Shown: positions 26,154 through 37,526 of the stretch, one piece after another
How the letters are laid out: each line of letters begins with the position of its first letter
Position numbering within the stretch: position 1 is the first letter of the stretch
Source of the DNA: Artocarpus heterophyllus
Taxonomy: Eukaryota; Streptophyta; Magnoliopsida; Rosales; Moraceae
Assembly (NCBI GenBank): GCA_025403435.1
Contig: CM046345.1
Location: 20,268,809-20,332,808, forward strand
DNA: 64,000 nt
Reading direction: 5' to 3'
The notes under the pieces: generated by a model
Database searches by the model: none
Seen by the model: only the letters and a program-made list of their open reading frames with translations
Told to the model about the DNA's origin: nothing
Translations under genes and position numbers: made by a program

Positions 26154-28349
26154 TGTCACGCCCCGGAGTACGGGAGGTGACGTGACGGATTATTTAAATT
26201 AATTAAAATTAAGAATTTTAGGGGTTAAATTAAATAATAAAAAGGTGAAAGTTTCAAAACAATATTTTATAAAAGAATTCATAAACATTAAGCAGGTGCA
26301 ATCATTAGGCGAATAATAAAATAATAAAGAACCGCGATTATGGGTCCCACTGACCCACAACTTGTGCACACACATAGTACTGATAATATAATAATACAAC
26401 CACAGTCCAAGCATAAAGAAAGTTAAAAACATTACATGCCTTATTCAATTAATACATATAATCTACTAGTCCTTCTACTGCTCTTAATTCCTGTCCCTTG
26501 GGTCCTCTTTGAACCTAAGAGGAAATCCACCTAGAGGGGGAAAATTTAAAAACAAACAAAATATGAGCGAAAGGCTCGGTAGGACTATATTTTAATAAAT
26601 AATTTAATTTAAAGAAAAGTCTCACTATTTAGGGAATTATTTAAATGAAACCTTGAATAAATAAATAAATTTAAATAAAACCGTTCTTACCCAAAACAGT
26701 TTATTTGGTCGACCAGAAACATCATTTTCTTTTCCTAGGCAAACAATAAGGATATCACCACCGTAGTGGCCCAGCTGGGTTTCGGGACCTGGCCCCAAGG
26801 TCAATCGCTACACGACCCGATCTCTGATATAGCATCATACCCTTATATTCATTTCTAACATTATTCAAAATCCATTTACCAGATGTTTTCATTATCATTC
26901 ATTATGAAGTTCATTATGAAATTCATCTCAGTTCATGGTTTACAAAAATACAACCGATAAATTCCATTTTCAATCAACCGTTGAAAACATTTTTATAAAA
27001 ACCCTTTTTAAAGCCAAATCATTTTGAATCTAGGCTACCAAAGAAAGGTTAGAAGTCCTATCTCGATACTCATACCGGTTGCCTACACCGTAATCCCAGT
27101 CCGCTATACGTTAGCTCCGCGGAACCACGAACGATCCTAGATACACACTAAGTCGATCAATATCTAGTTCGAGATATTCTATGTTACTAAACCATTTCAT
27201 GATGTCCTAGTGTGTCATTTGTATCTTTAAAATCATTTTACAAGATTGGAATTTCAATTGGGGTTCAAAACATTGAAAACGGGTGAAAAATCACAAAATT
27301 TTCCCATGCCCTGTCGGCCTGTCGGACGCCCTGCTTCGGCCGGCTGAACTGTGCAGTTTGGCCTGTCGAAAATCAAGTCCGATCGGCCGGGCATTTTCCA
27401 AGTTCGGCCTGCTGAACGGATGAGTCTGGCCTGCCGATCCTTTGAATCCGGCCTGCCGAACACGAAGTTCGGCTTGCCGAACTAGAAAAACCTAGAATTT
27501 TTGGCCACGGGTTTTGGATCTCCTAAAACTCAAATCTTGATTTTAACCTGTTTTTCTCAAATCCCAGACATAGAAAACAATCATGGATGATAGAAAAAGC
27601 ATAATATAACACTTTTGAACTCATTTAAATAAGATTTAAATACAAAAATCTAAAAAATCCAAAAATGGGAGAAAATGAGGAAAAATGAAAAATCTTGAAT
27701 CGAATCTATTTTTCTTCAATCCAAGCTTAGATTCTAGGTGTTCTAAGTTCCTTTAACTCAAATCAAGGGTTTTCTAAGCTCAAACAAACTTAGATTTTAA
27801 AAATGCACAAAAATTGAAATTTTTGAAAAAGTTTAGAAATTTCAAAACTAACCTTGAATCGAAGCTTTAAATCACGTTCTTGGTTGCCAAATCAAGTCCC
27901 CGAGCTTCCTACTCGCTAACTCGAAGCTTGGATTCGAATTTTGATTCAAAAATTTGAGAGAGAAATGAGAGAGATTGAGAGAAACCGAGAGAGAGAGTGA
28001 GAGAGGGACTCACACGGGAGAGAGAGAGAGAACAGAGAGAATGAGAGGAAGAGAGTGAGACAGAGAATAAATAGAGAGAAATGGTGGGCGGTTTTACTGT
28101 GCGAAAATCAAGTGACACCCACGGTTTTGTAAAATGAAATATTTTTAACATTTTACAAACTGTCGTGTTTTAAAAACTCAAAATAATATTTTAAAATAAT
28201 AAGGAATCATTAGAATTCATTAAATTAACAAAATAACCTAAAATTTAAAATTTAACCAAATGATCAAATTAACGTTGAAACATTAATTATGGCATACTAA
28301 TTCATAATTTTACGTTACAATATCATTAAATTAATTTCGGGGCGTTACA
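26154..28349 (-). repeat. 3' LTR of chromovirus A
   Basis: 2196 bp, beginning TGTCACGCCCCGG and ending GGGGCGTTACA. It contains an eight-unit palindrome block (27314-27480), a conserved hairpin-like region (27143-27215) and a GA-rich tract (27950-28080). A TATA-like TCTATTTATT on the minus strand lies near 28065, conserved in the other chromovirus LTRs. Confidence 0.92.
27314..27480. repeat. Palindrome array, 8 units, in chromovirus A 3' LTR
   Basis: Twelve-bp cores related to TCGGCCTGCCGA start at 27314, 27336, 27358, 27383, 27404, 27426, 27448 and 27469, giving a pitch of 22, 22, 25, 21, 22, 22, 21. The spacers differ. Compared with the sister LTR there is one extra 22-bp unit (around 27428-27449). 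Confidence 0.85.
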
Positions 28350-28370
28350 ACTCTCTACCCCTAAAAGAAA
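28350..28370 (-). other. Polypurine tract of chromovirus A
   Basis: The minus strand reads TTTTAGGGGTAGAGAGT directly before the 3' LTR start TGTAACGCC. The same tract appears at 60007-60027 and, changed, at 44649-44667. Confidence 0.75.
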
Positions 28371-28397
28371 TTTCGCCCTCGAAATTTACACCTCATT

Positions 28398-31300
28398 TTA
28401 GAAACAAAACAAATGCGGATACAACTCCCGCATATTCGACTCTAGCTCCCAAGTGACTTCATCAACCCCATGATGTTGCCACACAACCTTTTCCAATGGT
28501 ATCTCACGACGACGCAAACTGATCACCTTCCAATCGATGATCTAAATCGACACCTCCTCGTACGTCGTATCTTCCCGAACTTGCACATCACGAAATGAAA
28601 CTACCTTACCCTGCTCAGGCGGACACTTCCTAAGCATCTACACATGAAACACATCATGAACATGAGAAAGTTTGGGCGGAAGGTCGAGCCGATAGGCGAC
28701 CACACCAACAGCTGAATGATCTCGAACGGTCCAATATACCTCGGTGCAAGCTTTCCACTCACTCTGAACCGCATAGTTCCTTTACGAGGCGATACCTTCA
28801 AGAGAACGAAATCTCCTATCGCGAACTCTAAGGGTCTACGTCTTCTATCCGTATAACTCTTCTGTTGACTCTGAGTTGCCCTTAATCGACCTCGAATCAC
28901 GACGACTTTCTCATTGCTATCACAAATCTCATCCGGCCCAAGAATAACCCTGTCTTCTGGCTCTGCCCAACACACCGGTGACCGACACGGTCGCCCATAC
29001 AATGCCTCAAACGGTGCCATACCAATACTCACTTGATAGCTATTGTTGTACGTGAACTTCGCCAGATGCAAATATTTCTTCCAATTCTCGCCGAAGTCTA
29101 ACGCATAGGCACGCAACATATCCTCGAGAATCTAAATAACCCGCTCAGACTGCCCATCAGTCTGAGGATGAAACGCAGTGCTAAAGTTCAAATCCATACC
29201 TAAAGCCTCCTGAAAACTCCTCCAGTACTTAGCATTAAACCTGGTGTCTCAATCAAAAGTGATGGACAAAGGAACTCCATGCAACCTCACTATCTTCTGC
29301 AGATACAAATCCCCAAGAATCCTCCTCGAACATGTCGACCTAAACGGAATGAAATGCACCGATTTCGTCAACCTGTCGACCACGACCCAAACTGCATCAT
29401 GCCGCTGCTCCGTCCTCGACAAACTTGTGAGAAAATCCATCGTCACATGCTCCCATTTCCACCCTAGAATAGGAAGCAGCTGAAGCTGACCTGCAGGCTT
29501 CTGATGCTCGACTTTCACCTGAAGACACATCGTACACTTGGCTACGTACTCTCTAACATCTTTCTTCATGCCTCTCCACCAATATTGCCTCTTCAAATCA
29601 CGATACATCTTTGTGCTCCTGCATGAATGGCGAACTAAGACCTATGATCTTCATCCAAAACGGCTTTCGTCACCTCGGCGATAGCTGGAACTGCAAGACG
29701 CTCCTTGAAATATAACGATCCGTCAGCATGCACTCTCCATTCTTCAAACCGCTCTCTGTTCTGAATCTGCGTCCAAATCCCCTGCAAATGCTGATCTTGT
29801 CACTGATTTTGCTTCACCATCTGAACAAGAGCTGGGGTCGCCTCCACATGATATACCGAAACTCGATCATAGTCTTCATGATACCGTAGCCCATACTCAC
29901 TCACTGTCGCATCCCTGCTCCAGTCCTCAAAAGCCAAACAAGCGAGAATCCCTGAAGACTTCCTACTAAGCGCGTCCGTAACCACATTAGCTTTCTTGGG
30001 GTGGTACTGCAACGTGAAATCATAATCCTCCATATACTCTATCCATCTACACTGCCTCAAATTAAGATCCCTCTAAGTGAACAGATACCTCAAACTCTTA
30101 TGATCGGAGAAGACCTGAAATGATGCCCCATACAAATAACACCTCCAAATCTTCAGCGCGTGAATCACTGCCGCGAGCTCCAGCCATGAGTAGGATAATT
30201 CCGCTCATGAGGTCGTAGTTGTCTCGATTCGTAAGCAACCACGCGTCCATGCTGCATCAACACGCATCCAAGTCCGTGCCCTAAAGCATCTGCATAAACC
30301 TCATACGGCTCGTCACTACTAGGATTAACCAACATTGGGTTTGAAGTCAATCGGTTCTTTAATTCCTAAAAAGCAAGCTCACATTCTTCACCCCACTCAA
30401 ACCTGAAATTTTTCTTGATCAATCTCGACAATGAAGCTGCAATCTTCGAAAAATCTCTTACAAATTTCCTATAATAACCAGCAAGACCCAAGAAGCTGCG
30501 AATCTCTGCTACATTCCTTGGTCATTCCCATTCCATAATGGCTTCAATCTTGGACGGATCTATAGAAATACTATGCTCCGAGATGACATGACCCAAAAAC
30601 TTAACCTCAGTCAACCAAAACTCGCACTTTTCCCTCTTGGCATACAACTGGTGCTCCCGCAGAGTCTGAAGCACGATCCAAAGATGCTGCTCATGCTTCT
30701 CCCAAGTCTTAGAATACACTAGAATGTCATCGATGAACACAATTACAAACTGATCTAGATACAACCTAAATATCCTGTTCATCAAATCCATGAAAGTTGC
30801 CAGAGCATTCGTCAACCCAAACGACGTAACCAGAAACTCAAAATGTCCATACCGGGTCCTAAAAGCTGTCTTGGGAATATCCTTTTCCTTAATCCTAAGT
30901 TGATGATAACCCAACCGCAAATCAATCTTTGAGAAGTACCGCGAACCTCCCAACTGATCAAACAACTCATCGATCCTAGGCAAGGGATACTTATTCTTCA
31001 TTGTGACATGATTCAGCTGTCGATAATCTACACACAACCTGAGAGTCCCATCATGTTTCTTAGCAAATAAAACCGGTGCTCCCCACGAAGATGTGCGATT
31101 CTGAATATACCCTCTATCAGCAAACTCCTGAAGTTGCTTTCTTAACTCTTTCATTTCTGCCGGCGCCATCCGATAAGGTGCTATAGAAATCGGTGCTGTG
31201 CCCGAAAACAACTCAATACTAAACTCGATTTCCTGATGTGGTGGTAATCCTGGCAACTCGTCAGGGAAGACATCCTCGAACTCATCAATCATCGAAATCA

Positions 31301-31841
31301 CTACACTTCCTCTCAAAGCATAGGGCTCGCACTCTAGATTCGTAAGAAAAGCACAACAAACTAGATTTCTTCGCCCTCCTAGACACGACTTCATGAGACG
31401 CTCACTCATTAACCAATCACCATCACCCTGGTAAGTGATCATCATCCCCCTATCAGATACTAGGGTCATTTTTCTAAGTTGGCAGTCTACAACTACATTA
31501 TACTTGGACAACCAGTCCATCCCTAGAATTACATCATATGAGCTCATGGGGAGTATAATCAAACCACTTTTCAAAATCTCATCCCCAATCTTTATTTTAC
31601 AAGATTTACATACACAATTCACACACACCCGCCCTAAGGGAGAAGTTATGACTAGGGGTTCTTTAAATTCTTCTATATCTAATCCTAAGACATGTACAAA
31701 AGAACTTGAAATGAGAGAATGAGAGGCACCTGTATTAAATAAAATGCGAGCTAAAGATTGAGAAACTAAAATTGTACCATCGACTACCGCGTTACTGGTC
31801 TGAGAATCTGAACCACCTGATGCCATTGCATGAACCTGCAC
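28398..31841 (-). pseudogene. Pol of chromovirus A: protease, RT, RNase H, integrase, chromodomain (broken)
   Basis: A 439-codon open stretch (31841-30522) holds protease and RT. The protease active site reads [12 protein letters not shown], with the catalytic Asp changed to Asn. RT shows [28 protein letters not shown] and an intact [10 protein letters not shown] box. After stops come RNase H pieces (30350-30165, 30060-29800 with [16 protein letters not shown]), then the integrase zinc-binding and core region (29608-29249, with CTMCLQVK and MDFL), then the core end and GPY region (29119-28601, with FEALYGRPCRSP and [11 protein letters not shown]). The tail at 28640-28398 reads YEEVSI, a stop, then IPLEKVVWQHHGVDEVTWE and YPHLF: a chromodomain-like ending typical of Tekay/Del. 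At least four stops or frame shifts break the polyprotein. Confidence 0.9.
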
Positions 31842-32981
31842 TGGTGCCTTTCATTTTCCTCTTCCAACATTGCTAGGTCCTGGATTATTCTGCTGATACT
31901 GCTGAGACGGAGACGACTGCACACTAGCTATACTCGACGCTCGATACTGAGGGACGCTGCGCTAAAAATGCTGCGGCTGCTGCCCTTGTGCCGGATATGA
32001 AAACAACTGAGGAGAGAACTGAGGATACTGCAACTATGGATATTGTTGAGGGGGAGGTAGGGTCTGAGGCTGAGACTGACGACTGGCATCTTCTCCAGTC
32101 TGAGATCCAAGACGGGCACTCCTAATCGGGCAATTCCTCTTGATGTGTCTTGGCTGCTGACAAAAATGACAATGGAAGCTGTAGGGATTGCTGCGCCCGC
32201 TACCAGATGAACTGCTGCTACCACTGTTTGCGCCACCCTGCTTGCTCTACCCTAGAGTTGGACGGCTGCTGGTGCTCCTCCTACCGCTCCTTTGTGATCC
32301 TCTTGAAGCCTTTGCTCAATCCTCACAATACTGCGCATAATCATTCTCCACTGATATTGTTGACGACACAAGCTCTTCAAAACTCCTAAGTCGTAGAGCA
32401 ACCACCTATCGCCGAATAGGAGCCTTGAGCCCTTCCTGAAACTTAATGCACTTTTTACGTTTCGATGCCGCTACTGATGGAGCAAACCTGGCCAACTCAT
32501 TAAATCTTGCCTCATACTCCCTAACTGACAAATCACCCTGCTGCAACCTATAGAACTTAGCTGCCTTCTGATCTCTATACCCCTGCAAAAAATACCGATC
32601 ATAGAACAGCTCTTTGAATCTGTCCCAACTGATATCACAATCGCGTTCCAAATGCTTAGCTTGTTTCCACCAAGTATTAGCACCACCCTCGAGCTTATAT
32701 GCTGCAAATTCTACACGGTACTCATCAGGCACACCAAGGGTATCCAAATGCTTCACGATCGAGTCTTACCAATATTCTGCCAACTGCGGATCCCCATTAC
32801 CATCAAAAGTCAAAATAGACGCATGCTAGAATTCCTTAAAATACGAATGCCGATGACTGACATTAGAATCCTCCGGTCTAGCCCTAACTGTCATTTGTCG
32901 GAAAGCCGCAAACATAGACTTCATCATACCATCATCATTTCTGAACTTGGCGTCATCTGTTGAACGACGTCTAGGTGCCAT
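31842..32981 (-). pseudogene. Gag of chromovirus A (broken)
   Basis: A start codon at 32981 gives MAPRRRS. The capsid region at 32756-32406 has EGGANTWWKQAKHLE, RFKELFYDRYF and REYEARFNELARFAPSV. A zinc knuckle, CHFCQQPRHIKRNC (CX2CX4HX4C), lies near 32170-32130. In-frame stops occur near 32829, 32767 and 31850, and the frame shifts between the capsid and the knuckle. The frame leads directly into the protease at 31841. Confidence 0.85.
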
Positions 32982-33069
32982 CCTCTCACTTCTGAAAATA
33001 AAATTTGGACTATCAGAGGCTTTTCATTATCATACCTATGTGTGCACAACTCCCAAGATTCATAACCCT

Positions 33070-33083
33070 GAGCTCTGATACCA
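33070..33083 (-). other. Primer binding site of chromovirus A
   Basis: The minus strand reads TGGTATCAGAGCTC three bases after the 5' LTR end. This is the classic site complementary to the 3' end of initiator methionine tRNA. Confidence 0.9.
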
Positions 33084-33086
33084 TTC

Positions 33087-35312
33087 TGTTACGCCCCAGA
33101 GTACGGGAAGTAACGTGACGGATTATTTAAATTAATTAAAATAAGAATTTAATTAAAATTAAGAATTTTAGGAATTAAAATTAAGAATTTTAGGGCTTAA
33201 ATTAAATAATAAAAAGGTGGAAGTTTCAAAACAACATTTTATAAAAGAATTCATAAACATTAAGCAGGTGCAATCATTAGGCGAATAATAAAGTAATAAA
33301 GAACCTCGAGTATGGGTCCCACTGACCCATAACTTGTGCACACACATAGTATTGACAATATAATAATACAACCACAGTCCAAGCATAAAGAAAGTTAAAA
33401 ACATTACATGCCTTGTTCAATTAATACAAATAATCTACTAGTCCTTCTACTGCTCTTGATTCCTGTCCGTTGAGTCCTCTCTGAACCTAATAGGAAATCC
33501 ACCTAGAGGGGGAAAATTTAAAAACAAACAAAATATGAGCAAAAGGCTCAATAGGACTATATTTTAATAAATCATTTAATTAAAAGAAAAGTTTCAATAT
33601 TTAGGGAATTATTTAAAAGAAACCTTGAATAAATAAATAAATTTAAATAAAATCGTTCTTACCCAAAACAGTTTATTCGGTCGACCATAAACATCATTTT
33701 CTTTTCCTAGGCAAACCATAAGGATATCACCACCGCAGTGGCCCAGCTGGGTTTCGGGACCTGCCCCCAAGGTCGATCGCTACACGACCCGATCTCTGAT
33801 ATGACATCATGCCCTTATATTCATTTCTAACATTATTCAAAATCCATCTTTCAGATGTTTTCATTATTATTCATTATGAAGTTCATTATGAAATTCATCT
33901 CAGTTCATGGTTTACAAAAATACAACCGATAAATTCCATTTTCAATCAACCGTTGAAAACATTTTTATAAAAACCCTTTTTAAAGCCAAATCATTTTGAA
34001 ACTGGGCAACCAAAGAAAGGGTAGAAGTCCTACCTTGATACTCATGCCGGTGCCCCACACCGTAATCCCGGTCCGCTATACGTTAGCTCCGCGAAACCAT
34101 GAACGATCCTAGATACACACTAAGTCGATCAATATCTAGTTCGAGATATTCTATGTTACTAAACCATTTCATGATGTCCAAGTGTGCCATTTGTATCTTT
34201 AAAATCATTTTACAAGATTGGAATTTCAATTGGGGTTCAAAAAAGTGAAAACAGGTGAAAAATCACAAAATTTTCCCATGCCCTGTTAGCCTGCCGGACG
34301 CCCTGCTTCGGCCAGCCGAACTGTGCAGTTCAGCCTGTCGGAAATCAAGTCCAGTCGGCCGGACATTTTTCAGGTTCAGCCTGCCGAACGGATGAGTCCA
34401 GCCTGCCGAACACGAAGTTCGGCTTGCCGAACTAGAAAAACCCAGAATTTCCAGCCACGGGTTTTGGATCTCTCAAAACTCAAATCTTGATTTTAACTTG
34501 TTTTTCTCAAATCCCAGACATAGAAAACAATCATAGATGATAGAAAAGCATAATAGAACACTTTTGAACTCATTTAAACAAGATTTAAACACAAAAATCC
34601 CAAAAATCTGAAAATGGGAGAAAATGAGGAAAAATGAAAAATCTTGAATCGAATCCGTTTTTCCTTAAATCCAAGCTTAGATTCTAGGTGTTCTAAGTTC
34701 CTTTAACTCAAATAAAGGGTTTTCTAAGCTCAAACAAACTTAGATTTCAAAAATGCACAAAAATTGAAAATTTTGAAAAAGTTCAGAAATTTCAAAACTA
34801 ACCTCGAATCGAAGCTTTAAATCACGTTCTTGGTTGCCAAATCAAGTCCTGGAGCTTCCTACTCGCTAACCTGAAGCTTGGATTCGAATTTTGATTCAAA
34901 AATTTGAGAGAAATGAGAGAGATTGAGAGAAACTGAGAGAGAGAGTGAGGGAGAGACTCACACGGGAGAGAGAGAGAGAGAGAGAGAACAAAGAGAATGA
35001 GAGGAAGAGAGTGAGAGAGAGAATAAATAGAGAGAAATGGTGGGCAGTATTACTGTGCAAAAACCAAGTGACACCCACGGTTTTGTAAAACGGAATATTT
35101 TTAACATTTTACAAATTGTCGTGTTTTAAAAACTCAAAATAATATTTTAAAATAATAAGGAATCATTAGAATTCATTAAATTAATAAAACAACCTAAAAT
35201 TTAAAATTTAAAATTTAACCAAATGATCAAATTAACGTTGAAACATTAATTATGGCATACTAATTCATCATTTTACGTTACAATATCATTAAATTAATTT
35301 TGGGGTGTTACA
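33087..35312 (-). repeat. 5' LTR of chromovirus A
   Basis: 2226 bp, TGTTACGCCCC ... GGGGTGTTACA, matching 26154-28349 with scattered substitutions and indels. It carries seven palindrome units where the sister LTR has eight, and a short duplication of AATTAAAATTAAGAATTT near 33135-33190. The GA-rich tract is longer here (34915-35030). Confidence 0.92.
34284..34432. repeat. Palindrome array, 7 units, in chromovirus A 5' LTR
   Basis: Same block as 27314-27480 at the homologous LTR position, with TCGGC/GCCGA half-sites at about 22-bp pitch, but lacking one 22-bp unit near 34397. Confidence 0.85.
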
Positions 35313-35687
35313 GTAACATCAAAAGAAGGGTCCTTCTATGGTGCCTTTACAGTACAATATTAGTTCACATGCCTATCATTACTTTTATAGTTTCAATGTT
35401 TAAAGTTTGTGAGTTTTAACGTAAAATTCACAAGTTATCGTATTACTTCAAAATTCACAAGTGCATCGTAACTCACGTAACGCCTATATTTTGAAGTATG
35501 CAAATTTTAACGTAAATTCACAAGTTATCGTATTTTCAGCAAGGTGCTGTGAATTTTTCTACTCACACAATAAAAGTTCATTGAATGGAAAAACTGAAGC
35601 TACCAAGTTCTAATATAGTCAAAGGGAAACACGAAGGGGAGTTCTAATAAAATAGTTTATTTTCTTTTATTTTTACTAATTACTTAC

Positions 35688-36509
35688 CTGCAAGTATGGT
35701 TGTGTATCCGTCATGCACTTTGGTTTCGTCTAGGATCCCCAAGCACACATTTCCTTTGCTCTGCAAAAGATTTGAGCCTCGTGACATAAAATGGGTACTT
35801 ATTTTGAAAAAAAAAAAAAAAAACCATTCGAGTTTACGCATAGAACCGCGAAAGAGCCACAAAGACAAATGCATGACAATGCTTACACTGATAGTCCACT
35901 GGCCCTCTGGAGGAATTCGAAACCTTGTGGAGATAATCCACGATTTGCTCCCAAACTGAAGAGTTATAGTCTTGAAGAATTGCTTCACATCAGCAACAGA
36001 TCCGCATGCCATGCCGATACAGATTTGCCATGATATTCTAGTTTGGCTATGAAATCAAATGACTCGTTCCATGACAATGAAAAATCTACATTTTAATAAC
36101 ATCAACAGGAAAGAAAAAAAAATTTCATAAACGTTGATTGTTCGGCATTAAACGGGCAGTTTGGTCGTAATTGGCATACCTGAGTGGTGTCTCAGCTCTC
36201 CAGCAAATAGGCAATGATGGATCTGATAGATCTCGGACTAATCCTGATGTAGACACTTCTTGAAGCTGCACCAATGTTTATTACATAATCAGCAGAAAAA
36301 ATGAGCGTGTTTCTTTCGTATGGGCATTATATTATCAAGGATGTGGATCATTTCCGCTTACAGAAGAGACGAGTTTAGAGTATGCTCCTTTGTTGAATAT
36401 GTATAAGAAGCACCACTGTCAACACCACTTGTCTCGTTTTTCTGCTCCATGCTCCTAGATTGAGGGCGCTGTTTCTGTAATTGATACTTGCTATCTCTGA
36501 TAGAAATTC
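35688..36509 (-). pseudogene. Four middle exons of the aspartyl protease gene, damaged
   Basis: Exon 36362-36509 (acceptor TTTCAG, donor GTAAGC) changes frame three times: a break near its start, one T lost before DSGASYTY (the second catalytic Asp site), and one G lost after TKE. Exon 36180-36265 encodes LVRDLSDPSLPICWRAETPL with a GTATGC donor. Exon 35887-36001 encodes SVADVKQFFKTITLQFGSKS and IPPEG, but the dinucleotide before it is GG where AG is required. Exon 35688-35760 encodes SKGNVCLGILDETKVHDGY, with donor GTAAGT. These lesions argue against a working protease. Confidence 0.85.
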
Positions 36510-37033
36510 CTGAAACAGAAGTGAAAGGAAATATCAAATTCAAAGCTCAAATTAAACAGCAGAATATGACAACTTAGAAAAGAAAATGAATAGTCAAATT
36601 AAGCTTAGAGGCATCCGGAGGTGTTTAGTCAATGCAATCAAAAAGCCAAAAGGATAGCACTTTTTCTTTGCAAGCAAATTTTTGTTGGGGAATTAGGCGA
36701 CTCCTAATTCCAAGGATCGCAAGAACGAACAATTGCAGAAAATAAATAGGAGAAAAGAAGAAAAAGAGACACCAAATTTTTATACAGGTTCGTCCAAAAT
36801 TGAGACTACGTCCTGTTTCTGCCGCTTGCAGATTCCACTATGATGAAGGAGATTACAGATTACAAGAGCAGTTTCTCACACACTCACAAATTGTGCTTAC
36901 CAAAACTCTCTTCTATCTAACACCCAATGGGAATTTTTTCTCTCTCAAGGATGAAGCTCTCAAGAATTTTGCCTCTCACAAAATTATGCCTCTCACAATT
37001 TTCACACACACCCAACCCTAGCCACCTTGTGTC

Positions 37034-37041
37034 TATTTATA
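37034..37041 (-). promoter_or_regulatory. TATA box in copia 3' LTR
   Basis: The minus strand reads GGTTATAAATAGACAC. The same box is at 40546-40553 in the 5' LTR, where it would drive the element. The palindrome array begins about 110 bp upstream. Confidence 0.65.
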
Positions 37042-37150
37042 ACCAAAGGAGGAGAAAATAGCAACTAATGGGAAACCCTAGTGGTTTCCCGTTTTTGGGA
37101 CCTTTGAATTCGACTTTGATTCAAAACACATCGCGCAGCACAGCGCGTCA

Positions 37151-37380
37151 GCGCCGCGGCGCTCGAAACGAGCGCTGCGGCGCTCCCCTACGGCGCCTAG
37201 GCGCTCTTGTCCTGGCGCCTAGGCGCTATCCTCTTTGAGCCTAGGCGTAAAGCCCTTGGCGCCTAGGCGCTTGCCACATAGCGCCTAGGCGCTCTTGTCC
37301 TGGCGCCTAGGCGCTCTTCACCTGGCGCCTAGGCGCCTTCGCCCCAGCGCCGCGGCGCTCTTCTGCCAGAGCCGCGGCGC
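37151..37380. repeat. Palindrome array, 11 units, in copia 3' LTR
   Basis: Twelve-bp cores GCGCCTAGGCGC (six perfect, one degenerate) or GCGCCGCGGCGC-like (four) start at 37151, 37172, 37193, 37215, 37237, 37259, 37281, 37303, 37325, 37347 and 37369. The pitch is 21, 21, then 22 throughout. The 9-10 bp spacers are mostly pyrimidine-rich and vary (TCTTGTCCTG, TTGCCACATA and others). Confidence 0.95.
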
Positions 37381-37468
37381 TTGCTCCCTGCCTTCGAGGA
37401 CGCGATTTTCTCCCTTTTCCTTCCTTTTGCTGGGTTGTCTACTTTGATTTGGCTCCATATCTGCAACA

Positions 37469-37484
37469 ATCTCCCACTTGGAGA
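37469..37484 (-). other. Polypurine tract of the young copia element
   Basis: The minus strand reads CCAAGTGGGAGAT just before the LTR start TGTTGCAG, the usual copia form. Confidence 0.8.
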
Positions 37485-37526
37485 CTAATCAATCACCATG
37501 TCTCCCACTGCAGCAGCAACGACTTC

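Larger units (their letters stand above)
26154..35312 (-). mobile_element. Chromovirus A (Tekay/Del-like Ty3/gypsy), full length, GTAAC target duplication
   Basis: A complete 9159-bp insertion with LTRs at 26154-28349 and 33087-35312 is flanked by GTAAC at 26149-26153 and 35313-35317. The primer site next to the 5' LTR is TGGTATCAGAGC (minus strand), which pairs with initiator Met tRNA. The polypurine tract adjoins the 3' LTR. The order is gag, protease, RT, RNase H, integrase, chromodomain-like tail, as in plant Tekay/Del chromoviruses. The frames contain stops and frameshifts, so it is defective. It lies in the last intron of the aspartyl protease pseudogene. Confidence 0.95.
36683..37468 (-). 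repeat. 3' LTR of the young copia element
   Basis: TGTTGGGGAATTAGG ... TATCTGCAACA. It has a minus-strand TATA box TATAAATA (37034-37041) and an 11-unit palindrome array upstream of it in transcription order (37151-37380). Confidence 0.95.

Noticed and set aside
26199..26432. Frame found in both chromovirus A LTRs (also 33168-33404)
   Set aside because: It is near the LTR end, changes length between copies and is not kept in chromovirus B or C, so coding use is unlikely.
36800..37021. Plus-strand frame repeated at 40312-40533
   Set aside because: It lies wholly within both LTRs of the copia element and is on the antisense strand; the duplication is the LTR itself.
37151..37380. CRISPR-like repeat-spacer array
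   Set aside because: The units are 12-bp palindromes with 9-10 bp spacers inside an LTR of a plant retrotransposon. No Cas genes exist and spacers are far too short.
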